A DNA stretch of 64,000 nt from Streptomyces sp. Tu6071 (GCF_000213055.1 NZ_CM001165.1:1736001-1800000); one strand, 5' to 3'; counted from the first letter of the stretch, positions 52,814 through 62,126 are shown. Program-made: numbers and translations. Notes: a model not told the origin generated them from the sequence alone.

Positions 52814-54406
52814 TCAGACCGCTCCCGCCCCGGTGAGGGAGCGCACCTCGGTCTCCGCGTGCCTGGCCTCGTCCGGCGTGTCCTTGGACGTGACCGTCCC
52901 GATCCAGCCGAAGAGGAAGCCGAGCGGGATCGAGACGAGACCCGGGTTCTCCAGCGGGAAGAGGTGGAAGTCGACGCCGGAGATGATGGAGTCGGGTCCC
53001 CCGGAGACGACGGGCGAGAAGAGCACGAGCAGCAGCGCGGGCACGAGTCCGCCGTAGACGGACCAGACCCCGCCCCGCGTCGTGAACCGGCGCCAGAAGA
53101 GCGAGTACAGCAGGATCGGCAGGTTCGCCGAGGCCGCGACCGCGAACGCGAGGCCCACGAGGAAGGCGACGTTGAGGTTGCTCACGAGCAGACTCAGCGC
53201 GATCGCGAGCACACCGATACCGACCGCCGCGAGCCGCGCCACGGCCACCTCGCTGCGCTGCTTGCGCCCGGGGCGGCGCAGCGTCGCGTAGAGGTCGTGG
53301 GCGACGGAGGCGGAGGAGGCGAGGGTGATGCCGGCGACGACGGCGAGGATCGTCGCGAAGGCGACCGCGGCGACCACGGCGAAGAGGACCGTGCCTCCCG
53401 TGGAGTTCTCGCCGCCGCCGAGGTCGAGGGCGAGCAGCGGGATCGCCGTGTTCCCGGCCGCGTTGGAGCGCCGCACCTCGTCCGAGCCGACGAGCGCGGC
53501 GGCGCCGAAGCCCAGGATGATCGTCATCAGGTAGAACGCGCCGATGAGCCCGATCGACCAGACCACCGAGCGCCGCGCCGCACGGGCCGTGGGCACGGTG
53601 TAGAAGCGCGACAGGATGTGCGGCAGTCCCGCCGTGCCGAGTACGAGGGCAAGACCGAGGCTGATGAAGTCGAAGCGGGAGGTCCAGTCACCGCCGTACT
53701 TCAAGCCGGGCTTGAGGAAGTCCATGCCGTGACCGCTGCGTTCGGCGGCGCTCTTCAGCAACTGGTTCACATCGCCGTGGAAGCGGAGCAGGACCAGAAC
53801 GGTCAGGGCGATGGCGCCCGCCATCAGGAGCACCGCCTTGACGATCTGGATCCACGTCGTGGCCCGCATCCCCCCGAACGACACGTAGATGATCATGAGC
53901 GCGCCGACCCCGATGACGGTCCAGACCCGCGCCGCCCCGCTCGTGCCCCCGAGGAGCAGCGCCACGAGGGAGCCCGCGCCGACCATCTGCGCGACGAGGT
54001 AGAGCACCGACACGGTGACCGAGGCGGACCCGGTCGCGACCCGCAGCCGCGGCGCGCTCATCCGCGCGGCCACCACGTCCGCCAGGGTGAACCTGCCGCA
54101 GTTGCGCACCAGTTCGGCGACGAGCAGCAGGACGACGAGCCAGGCGACGAGGAAGCCGACCGAGTAGAGCAGCCCGTCGTAGCCGACGAGCGCGATGAGG
54201 CCCGCGATGCCGAGGAACGAGGCGGCCGACATGTAGTCCCCCGCGATGGCGAATCCGTTCTCCATCGGGGTGAAGAGCCGGCCGCCGGCGTAGAACTCCT
54301 CGGCGGAACCGTGCCTGTTGCGGCTGACCCAGGTGGTGATGCCCAGGGTGACCACTACGAAGGCGCTGAACAGCAGCAGCGCCAGGGTCTCGTGGTTGCT
54401 GCTCAA
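52814..54406 (-). CDS. actP: Cation/acetate symporter (sodium:solute symporter family)
   Basis: The 530-residue protein has about 13 transmembrane helices. Family motifs include EEFYAGGRLFTPMENGFAIAGDYMSAASFLG (in part GFAIAGDYMSAASFLG) and GTAGLPHILSRFYTVP. It imports acetate and other short carboxylates with a cation. TTG at 54406 has GAGGAG seven bases upstream and overlaps the DUF485 stop; ATG at 54442 is an alternative. Pairing with DUF485 is typical of actP operons. Confidence 0.9.
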   Translation of the reverse strand: MSSNHETLALLLFSAFVVVTLGITTWVSRNRHGSAEEFYAGGRLFTPMENGFAIAGDYMSAASFLGIAGLIALVGYDGLLYSVGFLVAWLVVLLLVAELVRNCGRFTLADVVAARMSAPRLRVATGSASVTVSVLYLVAQMVGAGSLVALLLGGTSGAARVWTVIGVGALMIIYVSFGGMRATTWIQIVKAVLLMAGAIALTVLVLLRFHGDVNQLLKSAAERSGHGMDFLKPGLKYGGDWTSRFDFISLGLALVLGTAGLPHILSRFYTVPTARAARRSVVWSIGLIGAFYLMTIILGFGAAALVGSDEVRRSNAAGNTAIPLLALDLGGGENSTGGTVLFAVVAAVAFATILAVVAGITLASSASVAHDLYATLRRPGRKQRSEVAVARLAAVGIGVLAIALSLLVSNLNVAFLVGLAFAVAASANLPILLYSLFWRRFTTRGGVWSVYGGLVPALLLVLFSPVVSGGPDSIISGVDFHLFPLENPGLVSIPLGFLFGWIGTVTSKDTPDEARHAETEVRSLTGAGAV

Positions 54407-54879
54407 CGCCGCACTCCTCGCGTCATCTCCTGGGTGTCCCACCGCAGTTCCAGCGCTGCCCGGTCCCGGCGGAGCCGTGCGTGACGGGCGTAGGCCCAGG
54501 TCAGCAGGAAGGTGGTGGCGAACTGCGCGAGCCCCGCCACCATCGCCACGTTGATCACCCCGGCGACCGGCCGCCCCATGAGGTCCGGCGCCATCGTCGC
54601 GGCGATCACATAGGCCACGTACCAGAGGAAGAACGCCGCGGCAGCCGGGAAGGCGAAGCTGCGATACCGGCGACGCACTTCCTGGAAAGCGGGGCTGTGC
54701 TGCACCTCCAGGTAGACGTCCGCCGCCCGACGGGCCGGCTCCGGCTCGGAGGCGGGGGCGGGAAGGACGGGCGTCGAGGCTCCGACACCGTCCACCTCGC
54801 CCCAGCCGGAGGCGAGCGAATCCCGCCAGGGGTCGTCGAGCCGGACCTGTCCGGCTTCACGACCATCGTGCTTTTCCAC
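54403..54879 (-). CDS. DUF485 membrane protein, partner of the acetate symporter
   Basis: The 158-residue protein has an acidic Pro-rich N-terminal half (about 1-60), then DVYLEVQHSPAFQEVRRRYRSF and two transmembrane helices. This is the DUF485/YjcH family, almost always encoded just before actP. GTG at 54879 has AAGGAGA five bases upstream. The stop overlaps the TTG start of the symporter, so translation is coupled. The long N-terminal extension is unusual relative to the roughly 100-residue E. coli YjcH. Confidence 0.88.
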   Translation of the reverse strand: MEKHDGREAGQVRLDDPWRDSLASGWGEVDGVGASTPVLPAPASEPEPARRAADVYLEVQHSPAFQEVRRRYRSFAFPAAAAFFLWYVAYVIAATMAPDLMGRPVAGVINVAMVAGLAQFATTFLLTWAYARHARLRRDRAALELRWDTQEMTRGVRR

Positions 54880-54973
54880 CGAACTCTCCTTGTCCGCGGC
54901 GAGCTGAGCCGCGAGCACAAGGATGAGCAGTGCGGAAAGACCCGAGACGCCTGGGACCGGAAATTTCACCCTT

Positions 54974-55771
54974 TCAGGTGAGAGCGGAACCCGGTGGCGT
55001 AACTATCCCGTGCAGATAGGCATATCGGACGGCCTGAGCGCGATCACGAAGGCCCGCTTTGGCGAACAGATTGTTGATGTGCGTCTTCACCGTGGCGGCC
55101 GACACATGGAGCGCGCGTGCGATGTCCGCGTTGCTCAGGCCCTGCGCGATGAGCGCCAGCACCTCGGCCTCCCGCGCCGTCAGTCCGTCCGGCGGCACAG
55201 CCCCTCCAGGGCCCGGCGGGACGGCCCCTCCAGAGCCCGGCGGCCGGACCTCCGCACGCCCCGAGGTCGCCTCCCGCGCTCGACCCCGCGCTCCCTCCTC
55301 CCCCGGTCGGACCGTCGAAGAGGGCGGCGCCTGCGGGTCGGCCGGAGTCTCGCCCGCGATCCGGTCGAGAAGGCGGCGCTGAATTCCCGGAGCGAGCCCC
55401 GCCTCGCCGGACAGCACGTCCTCGATGGCGCGCACGATCTCCGCGCCCCCGGCGTCCTTCGTGAGATACCCCCTGGCGCCCGCGCGCAGCGCCGGGAAGA
55501 GGTCCTGGTCGTCCGCGTACGTGGTCAGCACGACGACCTGCGTCCCCGGGTGCTCCGCCCGGATTCTGCGCGTCGCCTCCACCCCGTCGCAACGCGGCAT
55601 CCGCAGGTCCATGAGCACGACGTCCGGGGCCAGCTCCCCGACGAGCCGCACCGCCTCCTCGCCGTCCCGTGCCGAGCCCACCACCTCGATGCCCGGCAGC
55701 AGTCCGAGCAGCATCACGATGCCCTCGCGCACCACCGACTGGTCGTCGGCCACCACCACCCGCGCGCTCAC
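54974..55771 (-). CDS. NarL/FixJ family response regulator
   Basis: The 265-residue protein has a receiver (DDQ acidic pair at the start, phospho-acceptor Asp in VVLMDLRMPRCDG, Lys in YLTKDAGG) and a LuxR-type HTH (LTAREAEVLALIAQGLSNADIA in part, VSAATVKTHINNLFAK). The linker of about 55 residues is unusually long and contains a duplicated GGAVPPGP/GGAVPPDG motif, from a 24-bp tandem repeat in the DNA. The stop of the kinase overlaps its start by four bases. It may control the adjacent acetate operon; that is untested. Confidence 0.9.
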   Translation of the reverse strand: MSARVVVADDQSVVREGIVMLLGLLPGIEVVGSARDGEEAVRLVGELAPDVVLMDLRMPRCDGVEATRRIRAEHPGTQVVVLTTYADDQDLFPALRAGARGYLTKDAGGAEIVRAIEDVLSGEAGLAPGIQRRLLDRIAGETPADPQAPPSSTVRPGEEGARGRAREATSGRAEVRPPGSGGAVPPGPGGAVPPDGLTAREAEVLALIAQGLSNADIARALHVSAATVKTHINNLFAKAGLRDRAQAVRYAYLHGIVTPPGSALT

Positions 55772-57330
55772 GCCGGAACCCTCAGTCGCACCACGAACCC
55801 TTCCTCACCGTCCTCCGGAGGCCCTGCCGACAGCGTCCCGCCCAGCAACTCGGCCCGCTCCCGCATGCCTCTCACACCGTAGCCGCTGCCACTCGCGGCC
55901 AAGTCCGGACCACTGAGTGCCTCGGCCCCCACCGCCGCGCCCCTGTCCATCGCGTCTTCCGGTCCCACCCCCCGCTCCCGCTCCACCGGACCCCGGCCAC
56001 GCTCGGAGTCCACCGGGCCCGCTCCGTCCGCCCCGCCCTCCGCACGCGCCGCGTCCTCCCCGTACTCAGGCCCTCCGAAGCGCCCGGCCCGCTCACCACG
56101 CCCAGCCGCTTCTCCCGAGCCGTCACCTCGCTCGCCTTCTTCCGCGCCGCCGCCCCTCCGCTCACCGCGCCCCGCCGCTCCCGCGCCGCCGCCCCGCTCA
56201 CCCGCTTCCGCGCCGCCGCCCCGCTGACCATGCCCGCCCCCGACGAAACCCTCGCCCCGTTCCGCGCGCTCTCCCCACACCACCCGCTCCCCCCACGGCT
56301 GCCGTCCGGGCCCGTTGCGCACCTCCAGCTCGATGGCCTCCGGCCCGTACACGAGGCGCAACCGTGGTCGCGCGCCCGGCGCGTGCTTGCGCACGTTGGT
56401 CAGCGCCTCCTGGGCGACTCTCCGGAGCGTCTGCCCGGCCTCGGCGGCGACCGGTCGCGCCTCGCCTTCGACCCGCAGCACCGTGCCTTCCCGGGCGGCC
56501 AGCTCGGCGAGCGCCTCGGCCACGGGAGCCATGTCGCCGCGCAGCGCCGAGAGCGCCTGCCGGGTCTCCTCCAGCCCCTCGCGCGCCATCCCCCGGGCCG
56601 CGACGACCCGCTCCAGGACCTGCTGGCGGTCGGCGCCCTGTTCGAGCTGGATCCTGGCCGCCTCCAGGTGGACGAGCTGCGCCGAGAGGCTGTGGGCGAG
56701 CACGTCGTGTATCTCCCTGGCGATCCTGGCCCGCTCCGCGAGGGCCGCGGACTCCGCGCGCGCCGCCTGGCTGGACCGTTCCTCGATCAGCAGGCGGTGC
56801 GCGGCCCCCCGCGCCTCCGCGTCGAGCCGCATGACGAGCCCGGCCAGGACGAGCCCGCCGCAGGTGACGAGCGTGGCGATCCAGTTGTCCTGGTCCGTCA
56901 GGAAGTACGCCCCGAGCCCCAGGAACGCCGCGGCGCCGCCCCAGCCCAGAGGCAGCCGCTCCAGCGCGACGATCGCCGACAGGCACCAGACCACGGACGA
57001 GACGAGGTGCCAGTCGAGACCGTAGGCCCCGGCCCCCGCGAGGAGGAGCGCCGCCATGCAGGGGACGGCCGCCCGGAGGTGTTGTTCCCTGGTCACCCGG
57101 AAGAACCGCCGCAGGGCCACGATCGCGAGGCCGAGCAGCACGAGCCCGCCGATCACCCGGGCCGGTCCCGCGTCCGGGTTCAGCTGGTGGCTGACCCACA
57201 GGAGGAAGCCCAGGAGCGTGACCCGGACACCCCGGGTCGCGGCCGTACGGGCCTCGCTCTCCACCCGGCGGCGGCTCTCCCGCGAAAGTGCCTCGCGCGA
57301 GGGCCAGGCCGACCAGACGTCCTTCCTCAT
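55768..57330 (-). CDS. HisKA_3 sensor kinase with a large insertion in the ATPase domain
   Basis: The 520-residue kinase has four to five transmembrane helices (about 33-170), the HisKA_3 H-box AREIHDVLAHSLS with His208, the N-box EALTNVRKHA (308-317) and the G-box GSGYGVRGMRERAELLGG (from 481). Between NGPG (about 342) and the G-box there are about 138 residues of Gly/Glu/Arg/Ala low complexity where related kinases have roughly 10. The insertion should loop out from the nucleotide lid. Catalytic motifs are otherwise intact. The gene is coupled to both neighbours by four-base overlaps. Confidence 0.9.
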   Translation of the reverse strand: MRKDVWSAWPSREALSRESRRRVESEARTAATRGVRVTLLGFLLWVSHQLNPDAGPARVIGGLVLLGLAIVALRRFFRVTREQHLRAAVPCMAALLLAGAGAYGLDWHLVSSVVWCLSAIVALERLPLGWGGAAAFLGLGAYFLTDQDNWIATLVTCGGLVLAGLVMRLDAEARGAAHRLLIEERSSQAARAESAALAERARIAREIHDVLAHSLSAQLVHLEAARIQLEQGADRQQVLERVVAARGMAREGLEETRQALSALRGDMAPVAEALAELAAREGTVLRVEGEARPVAAEAGQTLRRVAQEALTNVRKHAPGARPRLRLVYGPEAIELEVRNGPGRQPWGERVVWGERAERGEGFVGGGHGQRGGGAEAGERGGGAGAAGRGERRGGGAEEGERGDGSGEAAGRGERAGRFGGPEYGEDAARAEGGADGAGPVDSERGRGPVERERGVGPEDAMDRGAAVGAEALSGPDLAASGSGYGVRGMRERAELLGGTLSAGPPEDGEEGFVVRLRVPA

Positions 57331-57863
57331 ACACGGTCCTTCGGACGGGCTGCGCGGGCATTCCGGCGAGCCGGGTCCAGCGCTCCGGAGACCTCACCGT
57401 ACGTCGGCCCGAGAAGCGCGGCCCGGCGGTTGAGGAGGAGACCCCGGGCGAGGAAGGTGGCGGCCAGTCCCAGGAGGAGGACCGGCGTGTGCCGCGTCAT
57501 CCCGAGCGAGGAGCCGACCCCGTAGAGCGCGAGCCGTACGAGAATGCCACCGCACCACACGGCCCCCGCCGCCTTCGAGCCTGCCGACCACAGGCTTCCG
57601 TCCTCCTCGCGCCAGATCCGCGAGGTCCATGCCCAGGCGGCGCCGGTGAGCAGGCCGGCGAGCACGTTGAGCAGCAGGAGGGCGACCGACGCGGAGGGAT
57701 GCGCGTCATCGAGGAGTCCGGGTTCGCGCAGCGCGACGACGGCGAGGACGACCGGCAGGAGCCACCAGCGCCGACCGCTGTCGATGCGCTGAGCCCGGAA
57801 CAGCCTGAACGCGATGAGGAGGACCGCCGCCACGACGAGCAGGATCTCAAGGGCCCCGGACAT
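57327..57863 (-). CDS. DUF1453/CcdC-like membrane protein
   Basis: The 178-residue protein has four or five hydrophobic helices (ALEILLVVAAVLLIAFRLF, WLLPVVLAVVAL, ASVALLLLNVLAGLLTG) and WAWTSRIWREEDGSLW between them, resembling the DUF1453/CcdC family. It is the first gene of a three-gene operon with the kinase and response regulator, linked by an ATGA overlap. It may be an accessory sensor subunit. The function is unknown. Confidence 0.75.
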   Translation of the reverse strand: MSGALEILLVVAAVLLIAFRLFRAQRIDSGRRWWLLPVVLAVVALREPGLLDDAHPSASVALLLLNVLAGLLTGAAWAWTSRIWREEDGSLWSAGSKAAGAVWCGGILVRLALYGVGSSLGMTRHTPVLLLGLAATFLARGLLLNRRAALLGPTYGEVSGALDPARRNARAARPKDRV

Positions 57864-57939
57864 GTGTGCCTCCGTAGGTCGGGGGTGTCTCGAACACCAT
57901 CGAAACTACGGAAGGGCCCTGGTCAGGGGATCGGAGCCA

Positions 57940-58018
57940 GGGTGGAAAACGGGTGGATTCTGTTTCTCCACCCCAGGGTGGAGAACCGGGGAGATCCGGG
58001 GTCCCGGGGTGGAGAAAC
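57940..58018. repeat. Three direct copies and one inverted copy of GGGTGGAGAAAC
   Basis: GGGTGGAAAAC begins at 57940, GGGTGGAGAACC at 57976 and GGGTGGAGAAAC at 58007; GTTTCTCCACCC runs inverted at 57962-57973. The set lies between the parE stop and the start of the kinase operon, 77-155 bp upstream of the latter. Confidence 0.75.
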
Positions 58019-58025
58019 AGAGTCC
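57956..58025 (-). terminator. Terminator of parE
   Basis: TCTGTTTCTCCACCCC (57959-57974) pairs perfectly with 58006-58021, and the stem extends outward by four more base pairs including a wobble. The loop is 31 nt. It lies 46 bp past the parE stop. Confidence 0.75.
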
Positions 58026-58070
58026 GACGCCTTGGCGGCGGGCGGCCCGCCGGCCAGGCGGCCCGGCCGC

Positions 58071-60194
58071 CTACGCGTCGATGCGCGAGCGGTCCAGCGT
58101 CGCCGCGGAATTGGTGATGAACTCCTTGCGCGGCGCGACCTCGTTGCCCATGAGCAGGTCGAAGACCTGCTCGGCGCTGTCCAGGTCGTTCATGCTGATG
58201 CGCCGCAGCGTGCGGTGCCTGGGGTCCATCGTGGTCTCCGCAAGCTGGTCGGCGTCCATCTCACCGAGACCCTTGTAGCGCTGGATGGAGTCCTTGTACC
58301 GGACGTTCTCGCGCTCGAAGTCGAGGAGCGTCTCGCGCAGCTCGCGGTCCGAGTACGTGTAGACGTACTTGTCCTGGCCCTTCTTCGGCTGGCTCAGCTC
58401 GATCCGGTGCAGCGGCGGGACGGCCGCGAAGACCCGGCCCGCCTCGACCATCGGGCGCATGTAGCGCTGGAAGAGCGTGAGCAGGAGGCAGCGGATGTGC
58501 GCCCCGTCCACATCGGCGTCCACGAGCAGGATGATCTTGCCGTAGCGTGCCGCGTCGAGGTCGAAGGTACGCCCCGAGCCGGCTCCTATGACCTGGATGA
58601 TCGCCCCGCACTCGGCGTTCTTGAGCATGTCCGAGACCGAGGACTTCTGCACGTTGAGGATCTTGCCCCGGATCGGCAGCAGCGCCTGGAACTCGGAGTT
58701 GCGCGCCAGCTTCGCGGTGCCGAGCGCGGAGTCCCCCTCCACGATGAACAGCTCGCTGCGGTCCACGTCGTCGCTGCGGCAGTCGGCGAGCTTGGCGGGC
58801 AGCGAGGAGGACTCCAGAGCGGTCTTCCTGCGCTGCGCCTCCTTGTGCTGACGTGCGGCGATGCGGGTACGGGCGGCTGCGACGACCTTGTCGAGGACCG
58901 CGCGGGCCTGCGCCTTCGCGTCACGCTTGGTCGAGGTGAGGAACGCCTTCAGCTCCTTGGCCACGACGTTCGCGACGATCCGGTTCGCGGCCGAGGTGCC
59001 CAGCACCTCCTTGGTCTGCCCCTCGAACTGCGGCTCGGCGAGGCGCACCGTGACGACCGCCGTCAGGCCCTCCAGCGCGTCGTCCTTGACCACGTCGTCC
59101 TCGGCTACCCGCAGCAGCTTGGCGCTGCGCAGAACGTCGTTGACGGTGCGCGTGACGGCGCGCTCGAAGCCGGCGACGTGGGTGCCGCCCTTGGGCGTCG
59201 CGATGATGTTCACGAAGGAGCGCACGGAGGTCTCGTATCCCGTGCCCCAGCGCAGGGCCACGTCCACGCCGAGGTCGCGGACGACCTCCGTGGGCGTCAT
59301 CTGCCCGTACTCGTCGAGGACCGGGACGGTCTCCTTGAAGGTGCCCTGGCCGCTCAGCCGCAGTACGTCGCACACGGCCTTGTCGCGGGCCAGGTACTCG
59401 CAGAACTCGCTGATCCCGCCGTCGTAGCGGAAGGACTCCTCGCCCTTGCTCCCGCCCTCGCCGAGGCCGTACTCGTCGTGCACCACGAGAGTGAGTCCCG
59501 GCACGAGGAAGGCGGTCTGGCGGGCCCGCTGGTGCAGGGTCTCCAGCGAGAGCTTGGCGTCCTTGAGGAAGATCTGCCGGTCCGCCCAGTAGCGCACCCG
59601 GGTGCCCGTGCGGGTCTTCGGGATGCGCTTGGTCTTGCGCAGCCCCGTCGTGGGCTCGAAGGCGCCCTCCGGGCCCGCGCCCTTGAACTGGCCGGGGACC
59701 CCGCGCCGGAAGCTCGTGGTGTGCACCGAGCCGCCCCGGTCCACCTCGACGTCGAGACGCGCGGAGAGCGCGTTGACGACCGAGGCGCCGACACCGTGCA
59801 GGCCGCCGGAGGCCGCGTACGAGCCACCGCCGAACTTTCCGCCGGCGTGCAGCTTGGTCATGACGACCTCGACCCCGGACAGGCCGGTCTTGGGCTCGAC
59901 GTCGACGGGGATGCCGCGCCCGTTGTCCCGCACCTCCACGGAGCCGTCCTCGTGGAGGGTCACGTCGATGTGGTCGCAGTAGCCGCCGAGGGCCTCGTCG
60001 ACGGAGTTGTCGATGATTTCCCACAGGCAGTGCATGAGGCCACGGCTGTCGGTCGACCCGATGTACATACCGGGCCGCTTCCGCACCGCTTCCAGGCCCT
60101 CCAGGACGAGCAGGTGCCGCGCGGTGTAGTTGGAGTCGTCGCGATCTGCTCCTGCCAGCAGAGCTGTCGACGACACGGATGTATCGGCGGTCAC
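58071..60194 (-). CDS. parE: DNA topoisomerase IV subunit B
   Basis: The 707-residue protein is the ATPase subunit of topoisomerase IV. The GHKL ATPase motifs are EIIDNSVDEALGG, VRDNGRGIPVD and GGLHGVGASVVNALS. The Toprim domain shows EGDSALGTAKLARNSEFQAL (catalytic Glu) and DADVDGAHIRCLLLT (metal Asp pair). GTG at 60194 is the family start. ParC is encoded 9 kb away in this window. Separation of parE and parC is normal in Streptomyces. Confidence 0.92.
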   Translation of the reverse strand: MTADTSVSSTALLAGADRDDSNYTARHLLVLEGLEAVRKRPGMYIGSTDSRGLMHCLWEIIDNSVDEALGGYCDHIDVTLHEDGSVEVRDNGRGIPVDVEPKTGLSGVEVVMTKLHAGGKFGGGSYAASGGLHGVGASVVNALSARLDVEVDRGGSVHTTSFRRGVPGQFKGAGPEGAFEPTTGLRKTKRIPKTRTGTRVRYWADRQIFLKDAKLSLETLHQRARQTAFLVPGLTLVVHDEYGLGEGGSKGEESFRYDGGISEFCEYLARDKAVCDVLRLSGQGTFKETVPVLDEYGQMTPTEVVRDLGVDVALRWGTGYETSVRSFVNIIATPKGGTHVAGFERAVTRTVNDVLRSAKLLRVAEDDVVKDDALEGLTAVVTVRLAEPQFEGQTKEVLGTSAANRIVANVVAKELKAFLTSTKRDAKAQARAVLDKVVAAARTRIAARQHKEAQRRKTALESSSLPAKLADCRSDDVDRSELFIVEGDSALGTAKLARNSEFQALLPIRGKILNVQKSSVSDMLKNAECGAIIQVIGAGSGRTFDLDAARYGKIILLVDADVDGAHIRCLLLTLFQRYMRPMVEAGRVFAAVPPLHRIELSQPKKGQDKYVYTYSDRELRETLLDFERENVRYKDSIQRYKGLGEMDADQLAETTMDPRHRTLRRISMNDLDSAEQVFDLLMGNEVAPRKEFITNSAATLDRSRIDA

Positions 60195-60634
60195 GCGGTT
60201 CGCTCCTCGCTGAATTTTCTTCTGGGGCCTATTGGCTCAACGTCCCGTCCGGGACGCCGCTCAGAGGGTACCGAGGCCAGGTAGAGCCGCTGTGACGCCA
60301 CCCTCGCTTCAAACCCACCCTAGTGCAGAATCACACACCCGTTCGATCAAGGGAGGCGGTGACTCTCATGTCACGTTCCCTTCCAGGCATGAACCATCTA
60401 GGCTCCGGGCACGTCCTCATGCACAGACCGGCAATCCAGCCGGGAGGATGTGACCCTGCACACCACGCGAAACCGTAAAGCACGCACGCTGTAATACGGC
60501 ACATTCGCCGCCAACCGGCAACGGACAGCCGCCCTCGAAGTTTTTTCGCGAGAAAGGCCGCGAGCGGGAACGTTTTCGGCCTGGTTGGATGTTGACCCTG
60601 GTACGACAGCTCGTCGAGCTAGAGAAGAGGCGAC
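60195..60634. promoter_or_regulatory. Divergent parE/DUF7455 intergenic region
   Basis: This 440-bp region has no gene. GGAAC (60567-60571), 19 bp and GTT (60591-60593) resemble a SigR-type promoter, with TTGACC overlapping at 60592-60597, about 40 bp before the downstream GTG. Both calls are weak. The segment 60450-60600 is comparatively A/T-rich, including a run of six Ts. Confidence 0.35.
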
Positions 60635-60862
60635 GTGACTACTGTTCTGACACCCGCGAGCCCGCTGACGGCCGCTGACCGCTGCGACCGGTGCGGCGCC
60701 CAGGCCTACCTGCGCGTTGTCCTGACCAGCGGCGGTGAACTGCTCTTCTGCGCTCACCACGGGCGCAAGTTCGAGCCGGAACTCAAGAAGATCGCCGCTG
60801 AGATACAGGACGAGACCGATCGCCTGACAGCTCCCAGCACGGCGAGCGACGAGGAGCACTGA
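60635..60862 (+). CDS. Small DUF7455 zinc-ribbon protein, 75 aa
   Basis: The protein has CDRCGAQAYL near residue 18 and LLFCAHHGRKF near residue 38, a CxxC plus CxHH arrangement that should bind one zinc ion. The remainder is helical and acidic. The family is widespread in actinobacteria beside hrdB and parE; its function is unknown. GTG at 60635 follows AGAAGAGG. A terminator follows about 50 bp after the stop. Confidence 0.87.
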   Translation: MTTVLTPASPLTAADRCDRCGAQAYLRVVLTSGGELLFCAHHGRKFEPELKKIAAEIQDETDRLTAPSTASDEEH

Positions 60863-60914
60863 GGCTCCAGGTCGCATCCACCCACGACGAGCCGGCACCG
60901 GTGTGAGCCGGTGG

Positions 60915-60950
60915 AGCGGGCGGGCCTCCCGAGAGGGAGACCCGCCCGCT
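60915..60950 (+). terminator. Terminator after the DUF7455 gene
   Basis: AGCGGGCGGG/CCCGCCCGCT and CTCCC/GGGAG form a 15-bp stem with one C-A mismatch and a GAGA loop, followed by TT. Confidence 0.8.
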
Positions 60951-61118
60951 TTCGTACGGCCCTGTGGGGCTCTGTCCCGCGTGGGCGTCGCTACGGGGTC
61001 CTTGGGCCCCGCGTGAGCGCAGCGCCGGGTCTCCGGCCGCCCGTACCCCCCGTACGCTCCACAGTCCCCCTCCAAGAGCCCGGACGGCCCCCGGGACGTC
61101 CGGGCCGCTGCGAGCCGC

Positions 61119-61967
61119 TCAGCGCTCGCGCAGGCCCTCGCTGTCCGCCACTGCGGAGATCCGGGTGTACACCCCCGGGCTGCCCGCCTCGGCACAGCCG
61201 CTGCCCCAGGACACGAGACCGATGAGCTTGCCCCCGGCGACGAGCGGTCCGCCACTGTCGCCCTGGCAGGCGTCCTTTCCGCCCTCGCGCTCGCCCGCGC
61301 ACAGCATCGTGTCCGCGTCGTAGGCACCACCGCCGCTGCCCGGGTAGGCACTGCCGCAATCACTGTCCGGGAGCACCTGGATGTCGGCGGCGTGCAGGGT
61401 GCTGGCGTACGAGCCGCGCCCCGTCGTGTCCCCCCAGCCGTAGACCTGCGCGCGGGCGCCCGCGCGGTAACCGGGGTCCCCGGAGAGGGCGAGCGGCAGG
61501 ACGTGGCTCTCCGGCTGGGCGTCCTCCAGCGTCAGCGTGGCCACGTCGCCGGAGTTGCTGTCCGGGTCGTAGTCCGGGTTGATCCACGTCTTCGTCACGC
61601 GTGCCTCCGTGCCCGCCCGCCCCGAGAGGTCGTCGCGGCCGATGAGCACCCGGAGGTCCTTGAGGCGGCTCAGGGGGACGCCGAGGACCTTCCCGCTGAG
61701 GCAGTGCGCCGCCGTGGCGACCGTACGAGGCCCGACGAGCACCCCGCCGCAGTACTGGCCCGAGCGCTCCGCCCCGAAGCGGCTGCGGCTGGACAGGGCC
61801 ACCACCCAGGGGTGATCGGCCACCGCCACCTGCTTGCCACCGACGATCACTCCGTCGGCGGCGGCCGGTCCTGGGACGAGGACGGGGCTGAGCGCAGCGG
61901 CGGTGGCGAGCACTCCCGCGCTCACCCGGGTGCGAAGTCCGCGAAGCGGCATGCCGTACTCCTTCAC
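61119..61967 (-). CDS. Secreted trypsin-like serine protease (S1)
   Basis: The 282-residue protein has a signal peptide (about 1-37, ending near GPAAADG), the zymogen/mature-like junction VIVGGKQVAV, the catalytic His in TVATAAHC, Asp in NSGDVATLTL and Ser in ACQGDSGGPLV. The Asp at the base of the S1 pocket (KDACQGDSGGP) implies cleavage after Lys or Arg. Six cysteines allow three disulphides. It is monocistronic, between the DUF7455 gene and hrdB. Confidence 0.93.
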   Translation of the reverse strand: MKEYGMPLRGLRTRVSAGVLATAAALSPVLVPGPAAADGVIVGGKQVAVADHPWVVALSSRSRFGAERSGQYCGGVLVGPRTVATAAHCLSGKVLGVPLSRLKDLRVLIGRDDLSGRAGTEARVTKTWINPDYDPDSNSGDVATLTLEDAQPESHVLPLALSGDPGYRAGARAQVYGWGDTTGRGSYASTLHAADIQVLPDSDCGSAYPGSGGGAYDADTMLCAGEREGGKDACQGDSGGPLVAGGKLIGLVSWGSGCAEAGSPGVYTRISAVADSEGLRER

Positions 61968-62090
61968 TCTGGGTACCGAACTCGCACTCAGCGTGATTCA
62001 GCCACCCGAGGAGCGCACGCCCAGCCCCGGCGCTTCGGGCAACCGGCCCAATCCGCACACGAACGTGCGGCAGCAGCCGACCTCGTACGC

Positions 62091-62126
62091 CGAAGGCCCC
62101 GCCGGTCGAAACCGGCGGGGCCTTCG
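62091..62126 (-). terminator. Terminator of hrdB
   Basis: CGAAGGCCCCGCCGGT (62091-62106) and 62111-62126 form a perfect 16-bp stem closed by a CGAA loop, 39 bp past the hrdB stop. Confidence 0.9.
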
